Origin: a virus
Virus record (IMG/VR): IMGVR_UViG_3300032084_001411
Coordinates: 1-64,000 of that record
Reading direction: 5' to 3' (one strand)
Length of the DNA: 64,000 nucleotides
The notes beneath the pieces were generated by a model that saw nothing but the letters and a program-made list of their open reading frames with translations, ran no database searches and was not told the origin of the DNA. Made by a program: the position numbers and the translations under genes. Below, piece after piece: positions 1 through 7,278 of this stretch (its first letter is position 1; each line of letters begins with the position of its first letter).

Positions 1-2
1 CC

Positions 3-155
3 TTCAATATGTATGACCGGAAAAAAGTCTTGACAAAATACGGAGAGTCGTTTATTTATGTATGGACTGACCGCTCTATAAAATCTACAAGAAAACAAAT
101 AGAAACAGGTAACTGGGAGAAAAAGAATTATCTTCCTGTTTTACACCGATACTAG
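3..155 (+). CDS. 3' end of an unidentified CDS (5' truncated by window)
   Basis: An open frame enters from the left edge and stops at the TAG ending at 155, giving about 50 residues. The visible part is basic and ends LPVLHRY. The next gene starts 17 bases downstream on the same strand, so this is probably the tail of the preceding gene in the same operon. No family is recognised. Confidence 0.5.
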   Translation, partial: FNMYDRKKVLTKYGESFIYVWTDRSIKSTRKQIETGNWEKKNYLPVLHRY

Positions 156-172
156 TTAGGGAGTGAGGAACA

Positions 173-583
173 GTGAAAAACCATGATTCTCGTTTTGATA
201 TAGACCTAAAATATGGGCAGCATGTCGAAGACGAATTGCTGAAAGCTTTACAAGGCAAAATTGAGGTAAAAGCAGAACGAAATCATTGGATGCGTACTGG
301 TAATATTGCTGTGGAATACTGGTCCCGTGGTAAGCCAAGCGGTATTAATGTGACGGAAGCCGACCATTGGGCGCAAGCCTTAATGGTTGGTGACCGCCCC
401 TATTGTTATCTAGTTTTCCCCACTAATGTTTTACGGGGCATGACAAGATACTATAAAGATAATCGCCCTGATACAGTTAGGTTAGGCGGGGATGATAATA
501 CAAGTGAAATGATTCTAATGCCGCTTAAAGAAATTATAAAACCAAAATATGTAGGATTCGAAGGAGAAAAACAGAATGGTTAA
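173..583 (+). CDS. Putative PD-(D/E)XK-type nuclease-like protein
   Basis: 136 residues from a GTG start preceded by GAGGAA. An early acidic helix (VEDELL) is followed by IEVKAERN and then TGNIAVEYW, an arrangement of E...EVK...E that resembles the PD-(D/E)XK nuclease core. The rest (TEADHWAQAL, YCYLVFPTNVL) fits small phage proteins of the restriction-endonuclease-like fold. The stop overlaps the start of the RNA ligase gene by 8 bases, so the two are co-translated. The nuclease call is inference from the fold pattern only; the gene itself is solid. Confidence 0.6.
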   Translation: MKNHDSRFDIDLKYGQHVEDELLKALQGKIEVKAERNHWMRTGNIAVEYWSRGKPSGINVTEADHWAQALMVGDRPYCYLVFPTNVLRGMTRYYKDNRPDTVRLGGDDNTSEMILMPLKEIIKPKYVGFEGEKQNG

Positions 584-1568
584 TTGGGAAAGTGAAGTCG
601 TAGCCCCAGCAGAGGCTGAGAGTTTATCAGAATATAAAATAAATAAGTTGAAAGAAAATCCTGTGCTCAATAATAATACGGTTAAAGAGTATGTAGAAAA
701 TTCTAATCTAGTCCAAAAGAAAGAATGGGAAAAGTATGAAGGTCTCTATCTTTTAAAATATAAGAGAAAAGTTTTCTATGACGCTCTCTGGGATAGTTTT
801 CTAGAAGAGATGCGAGGGACGGTAGTAGCTGAAGACTACACCCCTATTGTAATGCCTTTTAAGAAAATTTATAATTATAACGAGAACGGAACTACTATTG
901 ATGATAGTGAAGAGGTAACGGCAGTACGTAAAGTTAACGGGTTTATGCTTGCTCTTACTTATGTTCCTGAAGTAGATAGAGTTCTCCCTTCTACAACAGG
1001 CTCATTGGACTCAGAGTTTATTTCTAAGGGACTCGAATATGTAAGTGAAGACCTTGCTATGAATCTTCGTAATTTCTTCTTTAATTCTGGTGTTCTTATG
1101 ACGTGGCTATTCGAGGTTGTACATCCTGATGACCCCCACATTATTCCAGAAGAACAAGGTCTTTATCTTTTAGAAGGGCGTGAGGTTCTTTGGGATGGAG
1201 AAGAAACCAAAGACCAGAAGTTCTTAGATGAGATGGCAGAAGGTCTTGGGGTTAAAAGACCAGAATGGTTTACTGGTAAATTCGGTGATATTGTTAAAAG
1301 TTTACCAGAACAGAAACATGAAGGGTTTGTAATTCATGGGGAAGATACAACTTTAAAACTTAAAACTCCTTATTACTTGGCAGCTAAGTTTTTAGGCCGA
1401 ATGAAAGACGAGAAGTTTGAAACATGGCTAGACCAAGACGTTCTTAAAGAGAAAATGGATGAAGAGTTTTACCCTCTCCTCGATAAACTTAAAGAAGACA
1501 AAGAAAAGTTCTTGACTTTAGATGAACAAGGTCGTATAAGTTATGTTAGGGAATTTTTAAATGGATAA
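576..1568 (+). CDS. RNA ligase, T4 Rnl1-like
   Basis: 330 residues with the nucleotidyltransferase motifs of ATP-dependent RNA ligases. Motif I is K119-V-N-G, giving the AMP-accepting lysine. An upstream EEMRGTVV block is typical of the T4 RnlA group. Motif III is around TWLFEVVHP (176-184), motif IV is EGFVI (249-253) and motif V is LKLKT (260-264). Rnl1 enzymes seal 5'-phosphate/3'-OH RNA ends, classically repairing tRNA cut by host anticodon nucleases. Here the gene follows a nuclease-like gene and a HAD phosphatase lies at 19 kb, but no clear polynucleotide kinase is seen. The length fits the family. Overlap with the previous gene supports one operon. Confidence 0.85.
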   Translation: MVNWESEVVAPAEAESLSEYKINKLKENPVLNNNTVKEYVENSNLVQKKEWEKYEGLYLLKYKRKVFYDALWDSFLEEMRGTVVAEDYTPIVMPFKKIYNYNENGTTIDDSEEVTAVRKVNGFMLALTYVPEVDRVLPSTTGSLDSEFISKGLEYVSEDLAMNLRNFFFNSGVLMTWLFEVVHPDDPHIIPEEQGLYLLEGREVLWDGEETKDQKFLDEMAEGLGVKRPEWFTGKFGDIVKSLPEQKHEGFVIHGEDTTLKLKTPYYLAAKFLGRMKDEKFETWLDQDVLKEKMDEEFYPLLDKLKEDKEKFLTLDEQGRISYVREFLNG

Positions 1569-1573
1569 GGAAA

Positions 1574-2239
1574 ATGAACATGGAAACTTATGTAATAACT
1601 AAAAAAGATTTAGACGAAGTTAATAATTATGCGGGGGGAATTGACTTAACCAATTTTTCAGGACATATTGAGGCTGAGGAAAATTTAGGTCAGGTAAAAT
1701 TTAAAAGTTTAGGGGCTACTGGTTCCATAGTATTCAAAGCTGGAAGTGGCCTTGAAGCTAGATACGGCATCAAAGCTGGATGGGGCATCGAGGCAGGATT
1801 GGGCATCGAGGCAGGATGGGGCATCGAGGCGGGGTTGGGCATCAAGGCAGGAGAGGGCATCGAAGCAGGATGGGGCATCGAGGCAGGAGTGGGCATCGAG
1901 GCAGGATGGGGCATCGAGGCAAGATTGGGCATCAAAGCTGGATGGGGCATCGAGGCAGGAGAGGGCATCAAGGCAGGAGAGGGCATCGAGGCAGGATTGG
2001 GCCTCAAGGCAGGATTGCAAATTGTATGTAGAACCCTTTCTAGCAAGTCACGCATTTTTGCTGGCCTTGTGGGTTGGAGAAGGCCCACTCCAGAAGAAAC
2101 ACAAATTCGCTGTGAGGAATTGATTGAAGGTGAAATTTGCTTTGGCGAGTTAGTGATTGTACAAAAAGAACCTCAAACATGTGAGGGTAAAATCGTAGAG
2201 GTTGATGGTGTGAAATACCAATTAAAGTTTATTGAATAA
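1574..2239 (+). CDS. Hexapeptide-repeat protein (G-I-E-A-G-x repeats)
   Basis: 221 residues. A unique N-terminal part of about 58 residues is followed by fifteen 6-residue units of the form GIEAGW/GIKAGL, then a unique C-terminal domain ending in a small beta-rich segment (GKIVEVDGVKYQLKF). Regular hexad repeats with small residues suggest a repetitive beta-solenoid, but this fold is inference. Position 6 of each unit varies (W, L, E, V). The gene starts 5 bases after the RNA ligase stop. Function unknown. Because the repeat is 18 bp, several other frames are open through it; only this frame has unique flanking domains. Confidence 0.75.
   Translation: MNMETYVITKKDLDEVNNYAGGIDLTNFSGHIEAEENLGQVKFKSLGATGSIVFKAGSGLEARYGIKAGWGIEAGLGIEAGWGIEAGLGIKAGEGIEAGWGIEAGVGIEAGWGIEARLGIKAGWGIEAGEGIKAGEGIEAGLGLKAGLQIVCRTLSSKSRIFAGLVGWRRPTPEETQIRCEELIEGEICFGELVIVQKEPQTCEGKIVEVDGVKYQLKFIE
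1748..2017 (+). repeat. Tandem 18-bp coding repeat, 15 units
   Basis: Fifteen in-frame 18-base units related to GGCATCGAGGCAGGATGG lie inside the hexapeptide-repeat gene. They differ mainly at the last codon (tgg/ttg/gag/gtg) and at gag/aag. The near-identity of neighbouring units points to recent expansion or contraction by slippage. Confidence 0.9.
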
Positions 2240-2245
2240 TTTTAA

Positions 2246-2269
2246 CGTCGAGAGGCACAACAAAGGAGA
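2246..2269 (+). promoter_or_regulatory. Repeated leader motif, copy 1
   Basis: The sequence CGAGAGGCACAACAAAGGAG sits just upstream of the ATG at 2276. Near-copies precede the next two small genes. It includes the Shine-Dalgarno AAGGAG, so it is at least a shared ribosome-binding leader. Confidence 0.5.
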
Positions 2270-2275
2270 AGTAAG

Positions 2276-2389
2276 ATGTTTGAAGAATGTCATTATTGCG
2301 GAGGAAGCGGAGAATTAAACTCACAATGGGGCGCTCCATCTTGTAATTGCAGCCAGTGCGGGGGTAGTGGAATTGTCAGGTCGTCATAA
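2276..2389 (+). CDS. Small DnaJ-type zinc-finger-like protein
   Basis: A 37-residue gene with a strong AAGGAG site. It carries two CxxCGGSG motifs (CHYCGGSG and CSQCGGSG), the cysteine/glycine pattern of the DnaJ central zinc finger. One finger made of two such knuckles could bind a single zinc ion. No J domain is present. The role is unknown; protein or RNA binding is a guess. It sits in a run of very small genes after the repeat protein. Confidence 0.6.
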   Translation: MFEECHYCGGSGELNSQWGAPSCNCSQCGGSGIVRSS

Positions 2390-2390
2390 A

Positions 2391-2412
2391 CCGAGAGACA
2401 CAACGAAGGAGA
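2391..2412 (+). promoter_or_regulatory. Repeated leader motif, copy 2
   Basis: CCGAGAGACACAACGAAGGAG upstream of the ATG at 2419 differs from copy 1 (2246-2269) at only a few positions, including the Shine-Dalgarno part. Confidence 0.5.
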
Positions 2413-2418
2413 AAGAAA

Positions 2419-2628
2419 ATGAGAGATTTTTTAATTGTAACAGGAGGGGTTATCATCCTTTGTGTGGGGGTAGGATTTATTGCTCATAACCTAGATAAAA
2501 TATCGTGCAGACAGAAAACCATTTCTTTTTCTGGGTATAGATACGGGCTTTTATCAGGTTGTATGGTTTTACACAATGAAAGATGGTTGCCTTTAGACAA
2601 CATACGCGCCTTTGACGATAAAAGGTAA
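2419..2628 (+). CDS. Small membrane protein, one transmembrane segment
   Basis: 69 residues. Residues 4-23 (LIVTGGVIILCVGVGFIAHN) form one hydrophobic segment; the rest is a short soluble tail. The start follows the leader motif with a GAAGGAG site. No family is recognised. Such single-span proteins are common in early phage regions. Confidence 0.6.
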   Translation: MRDFLIVTGGVIILCVGVGFIAHNLDKISCRQKTISFSGYRYGLLSGCMVLHNERWLPLDNIRAFDDKR

Positions 2629-2630
2629 CA

Positions 2631-2650
2631 CCGAGAGGCAAGAAAGGATT
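2631..2650 (+). promoter_or_regulatory. Repeated leader motif, copy 3
   Basis: CCGAGAGGCAAGAAAGGA precedes the ATG at 2659. It keeps the CCGAGAGGCA core, but its 3' half diverges from the other two copies. Confidence 0.4.
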
Positions 2651-2658
2651 AAAGAGAT

Positions 2659-2907
2659 ATGGACAATGATATAAAATTCCCTGAACGTATAAATAAGCTG
2701 GATGTTGAGCATATAAACCCGCCGGATATTGAGCGCAGTGATTATGACAAAGCTCTCTCTCGTGTTTGTTTCGGCGTAGGGTTAGGCGGTGCATTATGCA
2801 TATTAGGGTTGATAAACGAAGAAAATATGTTTACAGGGGTGTTTTTGTTAGCTCTCTGCTTAGGGATAAGTTATTTAACGTTTGACGACGTACGAAAGGA
2901 TTATTAA
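2659..2907 (+). CDS. Small membrane protein, two transmembrane segments
   Basis: 82 residues: a charged N-terminal half, then two hydrophobic stretches (about 36-52 and 58-74) joined by a short acidic loop. The N-terminus repeats D-x-x-x-I motifs (KLDVEHINPPDIERS). The stop is 2 bases before the next gene. No family is recognised. Confidence 0.6.
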   Translation: MDNDIKFPERINKLDVEHINPPDIERSDYDKALSRVCFGVGLGGALCILGLINEENMFTGVFLLALCLGISYLTFDDVRKDY

Positions 2908-2909
2908 AG

Positions 2910-3182
2910 ATGCAAGATTATTTGGATAAGCTGGAAGCGGCTATTAATCACGAAGGTTATGATGAGGGTGTTATATATCATCATAACCCCGATATTTACA
3001 AAGCCGCCCAACACCTTGCAACGCTCATACGCAAGGAACTGGCGGGGGAGTGTAAGAGCGCTCCTTGCGTATTTACCACACCGGAAATGTTTCGAGCAGC
3101 AAGGAATTATATTGGTGAATGCGCTTATAAAGAAGCAATATCCGCAGCCCCTTCCACACTTAAAGAATTGGTAGGTGAGTGA
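2910..3182 (+). CDS. Hypothetical protein
   Basis: 90 residues, mostly helical in appearance, with two cysteines in ECKSAPC. The stop TGA overlaps the ATG of the next small frame (TGATG). No family is recognised, but close packing and codon use like the neighbours support a real gene. Confidence 0.55.
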   Translation: MQDYLDKLEAAINHEGYDEGVIYHHNPDIYKAAQHLATLIRKELAGECKSAPCVFTTPEMFRAARNYIGECAYKEAISAAPSTLKELVGE

Positions 3183-3411
3183 TGATATTGTTTTTGAAAA
3201 ATATGCTTAACTTAATTATTTTTGGCCACATCCACGAATGGGAAGATTTTAACAAAAAGCACATACGGGACATGAGTTTTGGGGGGCCGGGGCATCAAAC
3301 ACTTCTCACCCATATGTAACAGAGGATTGGGCCTGTGAAGAAAGACAAATAGCTTTAGATGTTCACGTACCTATAATTCGTGCAGCACTTCTAGCTGAAG
3401 AAGGAGATTAA
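3182..3411 (+). CDS. Small gene split by an apparent -1 frameshift
   Basis: Frame one (3182-3319) begins MILFLKNMLNL and contains GHIHEWEDF, then stops after 45 codons. From about 3280 the -1 frame gives a better continuation (FWGAGASNTS...YVTEDWACEERQIALDVHVPII...EEGD) and ends at 3411, just before the next gene. The switch lies at a run of four T and six G (3277-3286), where moving back one base turns TTT GGG GGG into TTT TGG GGG. No start codon serves the second part. Either the product is made by programmed frameshifting, or a one-base indel (natural or sequencing) broke the gene. Confidence 0.5.
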
Positions 3412-3412
3412 A

Positions 3413-4003
3413 ATGGCTGAAACATGGTTTACTGCCGACACACATTTTAACCACAGAAATATACTGAAGTACAATCCTAATCGCAAGGATAACTTCATCT
3501 GCCCCACTGATGATAGTGACGCAGTGGAAGCTATGAATCAAGCGATTGTTGATAACTGGAATAGCGTAGTAAGTGTTAAAGATACTGTTTATCATTTAGG
3601 GGATGTTGCTTTCGGGAAACCGAAAGATTCTAAAAAATGGGTAGCTCAATTAAATGGAGAGATTCATCTAATAAGAGGTAATCACGACTATAGTAAATAT
3701 ATAGAAGAATATGGCCGAGAATTAGCTTCGGTGCAGGATTATTTATTCTTAAAGAATTTACACAACCGTAAAGTTGTGTTATTCCATTTCCCCATCGTTA
3801 ATTGGGATACTAAGTTCCACGGTTCATATCATTTCTATGGACACGTACATGGAGCGCCTGTTAAAGAGCTAGAAGGTACTCGTTCAATGGATGTAGGTAT
3901 TGATACCCATCCAGAGATGAGGCCATATAATTGGTGTGAACTTTGGCTCGAAATGGAACAAATACAAACACCTAAAGAATGTCATCATGGAAGGAAAAGT
4001 TAA
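3413..4003 (+). CDS. Calcineurin-like metallophosphoesterase
   Basis: 196 residues with the full metal-binding signature of the family: DTHFNH (D-x-H, residues 8-13), GDVAF, GNHD (RGNHD), a downstream H in FHFP, and GHVHG. The two-metal centre hydrolyses phosphoesters such as cyclic nucleotides or nucleic-acid ends; the substrate cannot be told from sequence. The start follows an AAGGAG site. Phage members of this compact type are common in early regions. The stop TAA overlaps the next ATG. Confidence 0.85.
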   Translation: MAETWFTADTHFNHRNILKYNPNRKDNFICPTDDSDAVEAMNQAIVDNWNSVVSVKDTVYHLGDVAFGKPKDSKKWVAQLNGEIHLIRGNHDYSKYIEEYGRELASVQDYLFLKNLHNRKVVLFHFPIVNWDTKFHGSYHFYGHVHGAPVKELEGTRSMDVGIDTHPEMRPYNWCELWLEMEQIQTPKECHHGRKS

Positions 4004-4287
4004 TGTTCGTATTAAAGAAACTTGAAATTGAAAAAGATGAAATCTCAATGGTTCCATCTGGGCACACTACACGCGCCCCTTTACCTAAGCTTTTTCATTG
4101 GAAAAGACCTGAGGAGGGCCAGAAACAAATAAGTTCTGTTGGAGAGGTAAAAGTTGGCTACCAACTGATGTTAAGTTCCTTAACAGCTTACCATGTAACT
4201 TCCGAGATTAAAGAAATTGTTTCTGTAGAACCGAAACGAGTTGTGTTTAAAACACAAACATCTTTGTATGAACTGAAGGAAGAGTAA
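4003..4287 (+). CDS. Hypothetical protein
   Basis: 94 residues from the ATG at 4003, which overlaps the upstream TAA (TAATG) and has GAAGGAAAAG before it. An in-frame start exists at 3979, but it would overlap the phosphoesterase and lacks a better site. The C-terminal half looks like a small beta barrel (EVKVGYQLMLSSLTAYHVTSE). Function unknown. Confidence 0.6.
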   Translation: MFVLKKLEIEKDEISMVPSGHTTRAPLPKLFHWKRPEEGQKQISSVGEVKVGYQLMLSSLTAYHVTSEIKEIVSVEPKRVVFKTQTSLYELKEE

Positions 4288-4292
4288 AAACT

Positions 4293-4580
4293 ATGAAAAT
4301 ATCTAGTTTAATAAAAGAATATTTGAGTTTAATACGTTCAGACCACCATAAAGACAGGGATTGTCATTTCTATATAAATCATGTCTATTCTTACGGAGAT
4401 AGTCCTTACTATAGGATAGAACATCATGGGTACATAAATGAGTTGCCAAGAGATTTGTTTGAGAAAAAATTTTGGTCCTATGAAGAAGCCAAATACCACT
4501 TAATTGACTGGTTACAAAAAATTATTAAAGAAGAGAAATACAGGTTAGAAAATTTAGGAGATAATGCACATGAACAATAA
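4293..4580 (+). CDS. Hypothetical protein
   Basis: 95 residues, rich in aromatic and charged residues. The C-terminal half is helical (YEEAKYHLIDWLQKIIKEE). It starts 5 bases after the previous gene and overlaps the start of the MazG-like gene. No family is recognised. Confidence 0.6.
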   Translation: MKISSLIKEYLSLIRSDHHKDRDCHFYINHVYSYGDSPYYRIEHHGYINELPRDLFEKKFWSYEEAKYHLIDWLQKIIKEEKYRLENLGDNAHEQ

Positions 4581-4971
4581 CCTTAAAGAATCTATTAATA
4601 TTCTAGTTAATGAATGTTATTTAAGTGCAGAAGCAGGGGGCTGGTGGAAAAACCCTGATGGGTCTAAAAGAAACCTAGACCCGACAACATATGAAGGTAG
4701 TCTAGGAATTGCTTGGCCCCTTCTATTACAGATATCTGAGATTGTAGAAGCTGCTGAAGCAGTTAGAAAAGGCAATCTAAAGGATGATAAACTACCACAT
4801 CGTTCTGGCTTAGAAGTTGAGCTTGCTGACGCTGTTATTAGGATTGCTGACCTCTGTGGCGGTCTTGAGTTAGATTTAGCGGGTGCTATTGTGGATAAAT
4901 TAGAGTATAATAAAACCCGTTCTGACCATAAACCGGAAAACAGAAAGAAGGCTGGCGGGAAAGTATTTTAA
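4570..4971 (+). CDS. MazG-like nucleotide pyrophosphohydrolase
   Basis: 133 residues from the ATG at 4570. An ATG at 4564 is also in frame, but GGAG at 4557-4560 is better spaced to 4570. The helical MazG-type metal-binding motif is visible: EIVEAAEAVRKGN (first acidic helix), then EVELADAVIRIADL (E-x-x-E-L-A-D), followed by a helix ending KLEYNKTRSDHK. MazG-family enzymes hydrolyse (d)NTPs to NMPs and pyrophosphate and may lower non-canonical nucleotides or (p)ppGpp. A second pyrophosphohydrolase-type gene lies 1 kb downstream and ribonucleotide reductase at 16 kb, so control of the nucleotide pool is the likely theme. Confidence 0.75.
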   Translation: MNNNLKESINILVNECYLSAEAGGWWKNPDGSKRNLDPTTYEGSLGIAWPLLLQISEIVEAAEAVRKGNLKDDKLPHRSGLEVELADAVIRIADLCGGLELDLAGAIVDKLEYNKTRSDHKPENRKKAGGKVF

Positions 4972-5175
4972 ATGTTCCAAGTACTTAAAAATAGACGAGA
5001 ACAATATATAGAGAAACGTTACCTTCTTTTAAAAGAAAAGTATGAAAAAGGGTGTTCTTTTAGCGATAAGATTTTTAATAAATTTATTGACCTAGAGATT
5101 AAATATAATGACATCCAGAAAAAGAAAAGGAATAAATTAAATGTTGTCTCTATTAAAGGTACTGATTCTAGCTAG
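4972..5175 (+). CDS. Hypothetical protein, basic
   Basis: 67 residues, strongly charged and helical (KNRREQYIEKRYLLLKEKYEKG). The ATG follows the MazG-like stop with no gap, and the 3' end overlaps the signal peptide of the next gene by 35 bases. No family is recognised. Confidence 0.5.
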   Translation: MFQVLKNRREQYIEKRYLLLKEKYEKGCSFSDKIFNKFIDLEIKYNDIQKKKRNKLNVVSIKGTDSS

Positions 5176-5602
5176 TCTACTTTCCATTTCTAGCCCCGTA
5201 CAGGCCGATGAAAAACAATTAGAGTGTCTAGCTAAGGTAGTCTATCATGAAGCCCGTGGAGAGCCTTTAAAAGGGCAAGAAGCGGTAGCTCATGTTGTTA
5301 TGAATCGGGTTAACTCCCCAAAATTCCCAAATACTATATGTGAAGTTGTTAAACAGAAACGCCAATTCACTGGATTTAACAAAAGAACCAATTACAATAA
5401 TTTTGAAGGGAAATTATGGGATAACTCTATGACTTCGGCTGCTTTAGTATATCTAGGAAAAAGCAAAGACAACACTAAAGGGGCTTTATTCTACCTAAAT
5501 CCTAATAAAGTTAGTAAAAAAACGTTGACTTCTTGGAAAAGAAAGTATATTGTACTTGTTAGAATACATAATCATAAATTCTTTGGTGTAAAGGAAGTTT
5601 AA
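5141..5602 (+). CDS. Secreted SleB-like cell-wall hydrolase
   Basis: 153 residues. An N-terminal signal peptide (LLKVLILASLLSISSPVQA, cut after QA) is followed by a Hydrolase_2/SleB-type domain with VVYHEARGEP, GQEAVAHVVMNRV and FPNTICEVV. The Glu of HEARGE is the expected catalytic acid. SleB-family proteins cleave peptidoglycan glycan strands. The gene is in the early/replication arm, far from the minus-strand lysis cassette with its separate lysozyme. It might act in superinfection, entry or slow wall remodelling rather than final lysis; that is inference. Confidence 0.8.
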   Translation: MLSLLKVLILASLLSISSPVQADEKQLECLAKVVYHEARGEPLKGQEAVAHVVMNRVNSPKFPNTICEVVKQKRQFTGFNKRTNYNNFEGKLWDNSMTSAALVYLGKSKDNTKGALFYLNPNKVSKKTLTSWKRKYIVLVRIHNHKFFGVKEV

Positions 5603-5605
5603 ACA

Positions 5606-5980
5606 TTGATAGATAATAAAGGTGTAAAACACGATGAGGGTAAGCCTCGAATGGATTTAATACCCCCGGAGGCTATGTTTGCTTTAGCTACTATCTTAAC
5701 TCTGGGAGCTAAAAAATATGAAGAACGGAACTGGGAAAGAGGAATGGACTGGGGGAGGGTATTCGCTGCTAGTATGAGACATCTCTGGTGCTGGTGGGGT
5801 GGTAAAGGACCTACATCTAAATCCTTTCTTTTCGGGAGCTTAGATGAAGAATCCCAATACTCGCATCTATGGCATGGCCTAGCGTGTATAGTGTTCCTAG
5901 TAACGTATGAAGAAAGAAGTATCGGTATAGATACACGAACAACACAAATAAGTGAGGGCCAAAATGGAGTTAGTAACTAA
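5606..5980 (+). CDS. dATP/dGTP diphosphohydrolase-like protein
   Basis: 124 residues from a TTG start with GGAAG upstream. The sequence matches the small phage family described as the dATP/dGTP diphosphohydrolase N-terminal domain: HDEGKPRMDLIPPEAM, LTLGAKKYEERNWERG, SMRHLWCWWGG and HLWHGLACIVFLVTYEE. Conserved E/H/D residues form a helical metal site similar in principle to MazG. In some phages related enzymes remove dATP/dGTP to allow modified purines; no PurZ-like gene is seen here. The exact substrate is inferred from the family name. Confidence 0.7.
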   Translation: MIDNKGVKHDEGKPRMDLIPPEAMFALATILTLGAKKYEERNWERGMDWGRVFAASMRHLWCWWGGKGPTSKSFLFGSLDEESQYSHLWHGLACIVFLVTYEERSIGIDTRTTQISEGQNGVSN

Positions 5981-7088
5981 AAAAGTTAACCCACATCAAT
6001 TATTCGACCAATCCCCTTTAAGTAAATCTTTAAACCTCTATATGAAGACGGAGGCTTCTCCTACAGACAATATAATAATTGCTGGTGGGGCGGCTAGACA
6101 TTTATATAACGGGTCAAATTACGATGATATAGATGTATATGTTCTTGGGCAATCTGAGGATATTAAATGGGGTATAGCCCACCGAATATATAATTTTATA
6201 AAATCTGAAAATAGTAGAATCAGTGTAGAGTTTTCAACTCCTAGAAATGTTCCTACTATTTCATCGGAAGGGCAACCAGCTATTCAAATTATTCCTTTTA
6301 ATACAGCTTCTAGTTTAGATGAGTTATTTGGGGGTTTTGATTTTACATGTTGTTGTTTTGCTCTTATTAAAGACCTGTTAATTTACCCGAAAAATAGTGC
6401 TATACACCATGAAAAGAAGAAACTATTCTGGACTGAAGGGGTGTTGAACTCTGTAGAAGGTTCTAATTTAGAAAATAGATTTTGGAGAATACAAAAATAT
6501 CTTAAAAAAGGGTATAAATTTGGTAAAGGACAAGGGGATTTATTCTTTGATATGCCTTGGAATCCTCAGTTAGAAGAAACTGTAGTAGGGGACCGCATTA
6601 GAAATCAAAGTAGTGGTTCGGACACGGCAAGCCCCCCAGTATCTAGTCAACCTATACTTTTTCCTACAACAGAGGAAATAACTTCTTCTGATTATCTTTC
6701 GAGCCTTATGCATCTTGATAATCTTGAAGACCCCCCTTCTGTCTCTGCAGCTTTAGATGATAACAGAATCGTATTCGCAGAATTAAATGAGGATAGAGCG
6801 GCCCCTGTCTTTGTCCGTGGTTTTAATGTAGCTGCTATACATGAAGCTTTCAGAAATGCTCTTTCTGAAGAGGAGATTACCGACCAAGATTCAAGACGTA
6901 TTCTTAATGCGGATGGGTTGTCCGTAGAAAACGATTTAAATTCTTTTCTTGGCCGGGGCTTTACATGTCGCTACACAAAATTAGATGGGGCTGGCTATGA
7001 AATTTTCTTTTCTGAAGCGGAAGCTTTAAGGATTGAGCTTTTAGAGAACATTCACCAACTAGTTGATAGAGAAAGTGCTAATGGATAA
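5964..7088 (+). CDS. Nucleotidyltransferase-fold protein
   Basis: 374 residues from the ATG at 5964 (GAGGG spaced 5 bases; a GTG at 5952 is also in frame). The N-terminal half shows a polymerase-beta-type nucleotidyltransferase pattern: IIAGGAARHLY, then YDDIDVYV supplying the acidic pair, then an IQIIPF strand. FWRIQKYLKKGYKF resembles helices seen in phage nucleotidyltransferases. The C-terminal half (from about 215) is a separate region with a Ser/Pro-rich linker. The transferred nucleotide and acceptor are unknown. Its 3' end overlaps the next small gene. Confidence 0.6.
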   Translation: MELVTKKVNPHQLFDQSPLSKSLNLYMKTEASPTDNIIIAGGAARHLYNGSNYDDIDVYVLGQSEDIKWGIAHRIYNFIKSENSRISVEFSTPRNVPTISSEGQPAIQIIPFNTASSLDELFGGFDFTCCCFALIKDLLIYPKNSAIHHEKKKLFWTEGVLNSVEGSNLENRFWRIQKYLKKGYKFGKGQGDLFFDMPWNPQLEETVVGDRIRNQSSGSDTASPPVSSQPILFPTTEEITSSDYLSSLMHLDNLEDPPSVSAALDDNRIVFAELNEDRAAPVFVRGFNVAAIHEAFRNALSEEEITDQDSRRILNADGLSVENDLNSFLGRGFTCRYTKLDGAGYEIFFSEAEALRIELLENIHQLVDRESANG

Positions 7089-7278
7089 AAAATTTAAATT
7101 ACCAAAAAGAATAAAAGAGAATACGAATAAACCTATAGAAATTGAGGCTATGCTCCTCGAACAAGAATATATGAAGTTACTCGAAAAAGGTACTCTAGAT
7201 GAATACGAAGAGTTTCTTTTAGATTATTACCATAAGAGATGTAATAAATTGTGGACTAAAATAGCGAGGAAATCATAA
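7081..7278 (+). CDS. Hypothetical protein
   Basis: 65 residues from the ATG at 7081; a TTG further upstream is less likely. Highly charged and helical (IEIEAMLLEQEYMKLLEKG, DEYEEFLLDYYHKR). It is wedged between the nucleotidyltransferase and helicase genes, overlapping each by a few bases. No family is recognised. Confidence 0.55.
   Translation: MDKKFKLPKRIKENTNKPIEIEAMLLEQEYMKLLEKGTLDEYEEFLLDYYHKRCNKLWTKIARKS

Noticed and set aside
1690-2123. Additional open frames on both strands across the GIEAG repeat region
   Set aside because: They arise because the 18-bp unit has no stops in several frames; only the 1574-2239 frame has unique domains at both ends and a sensible start.
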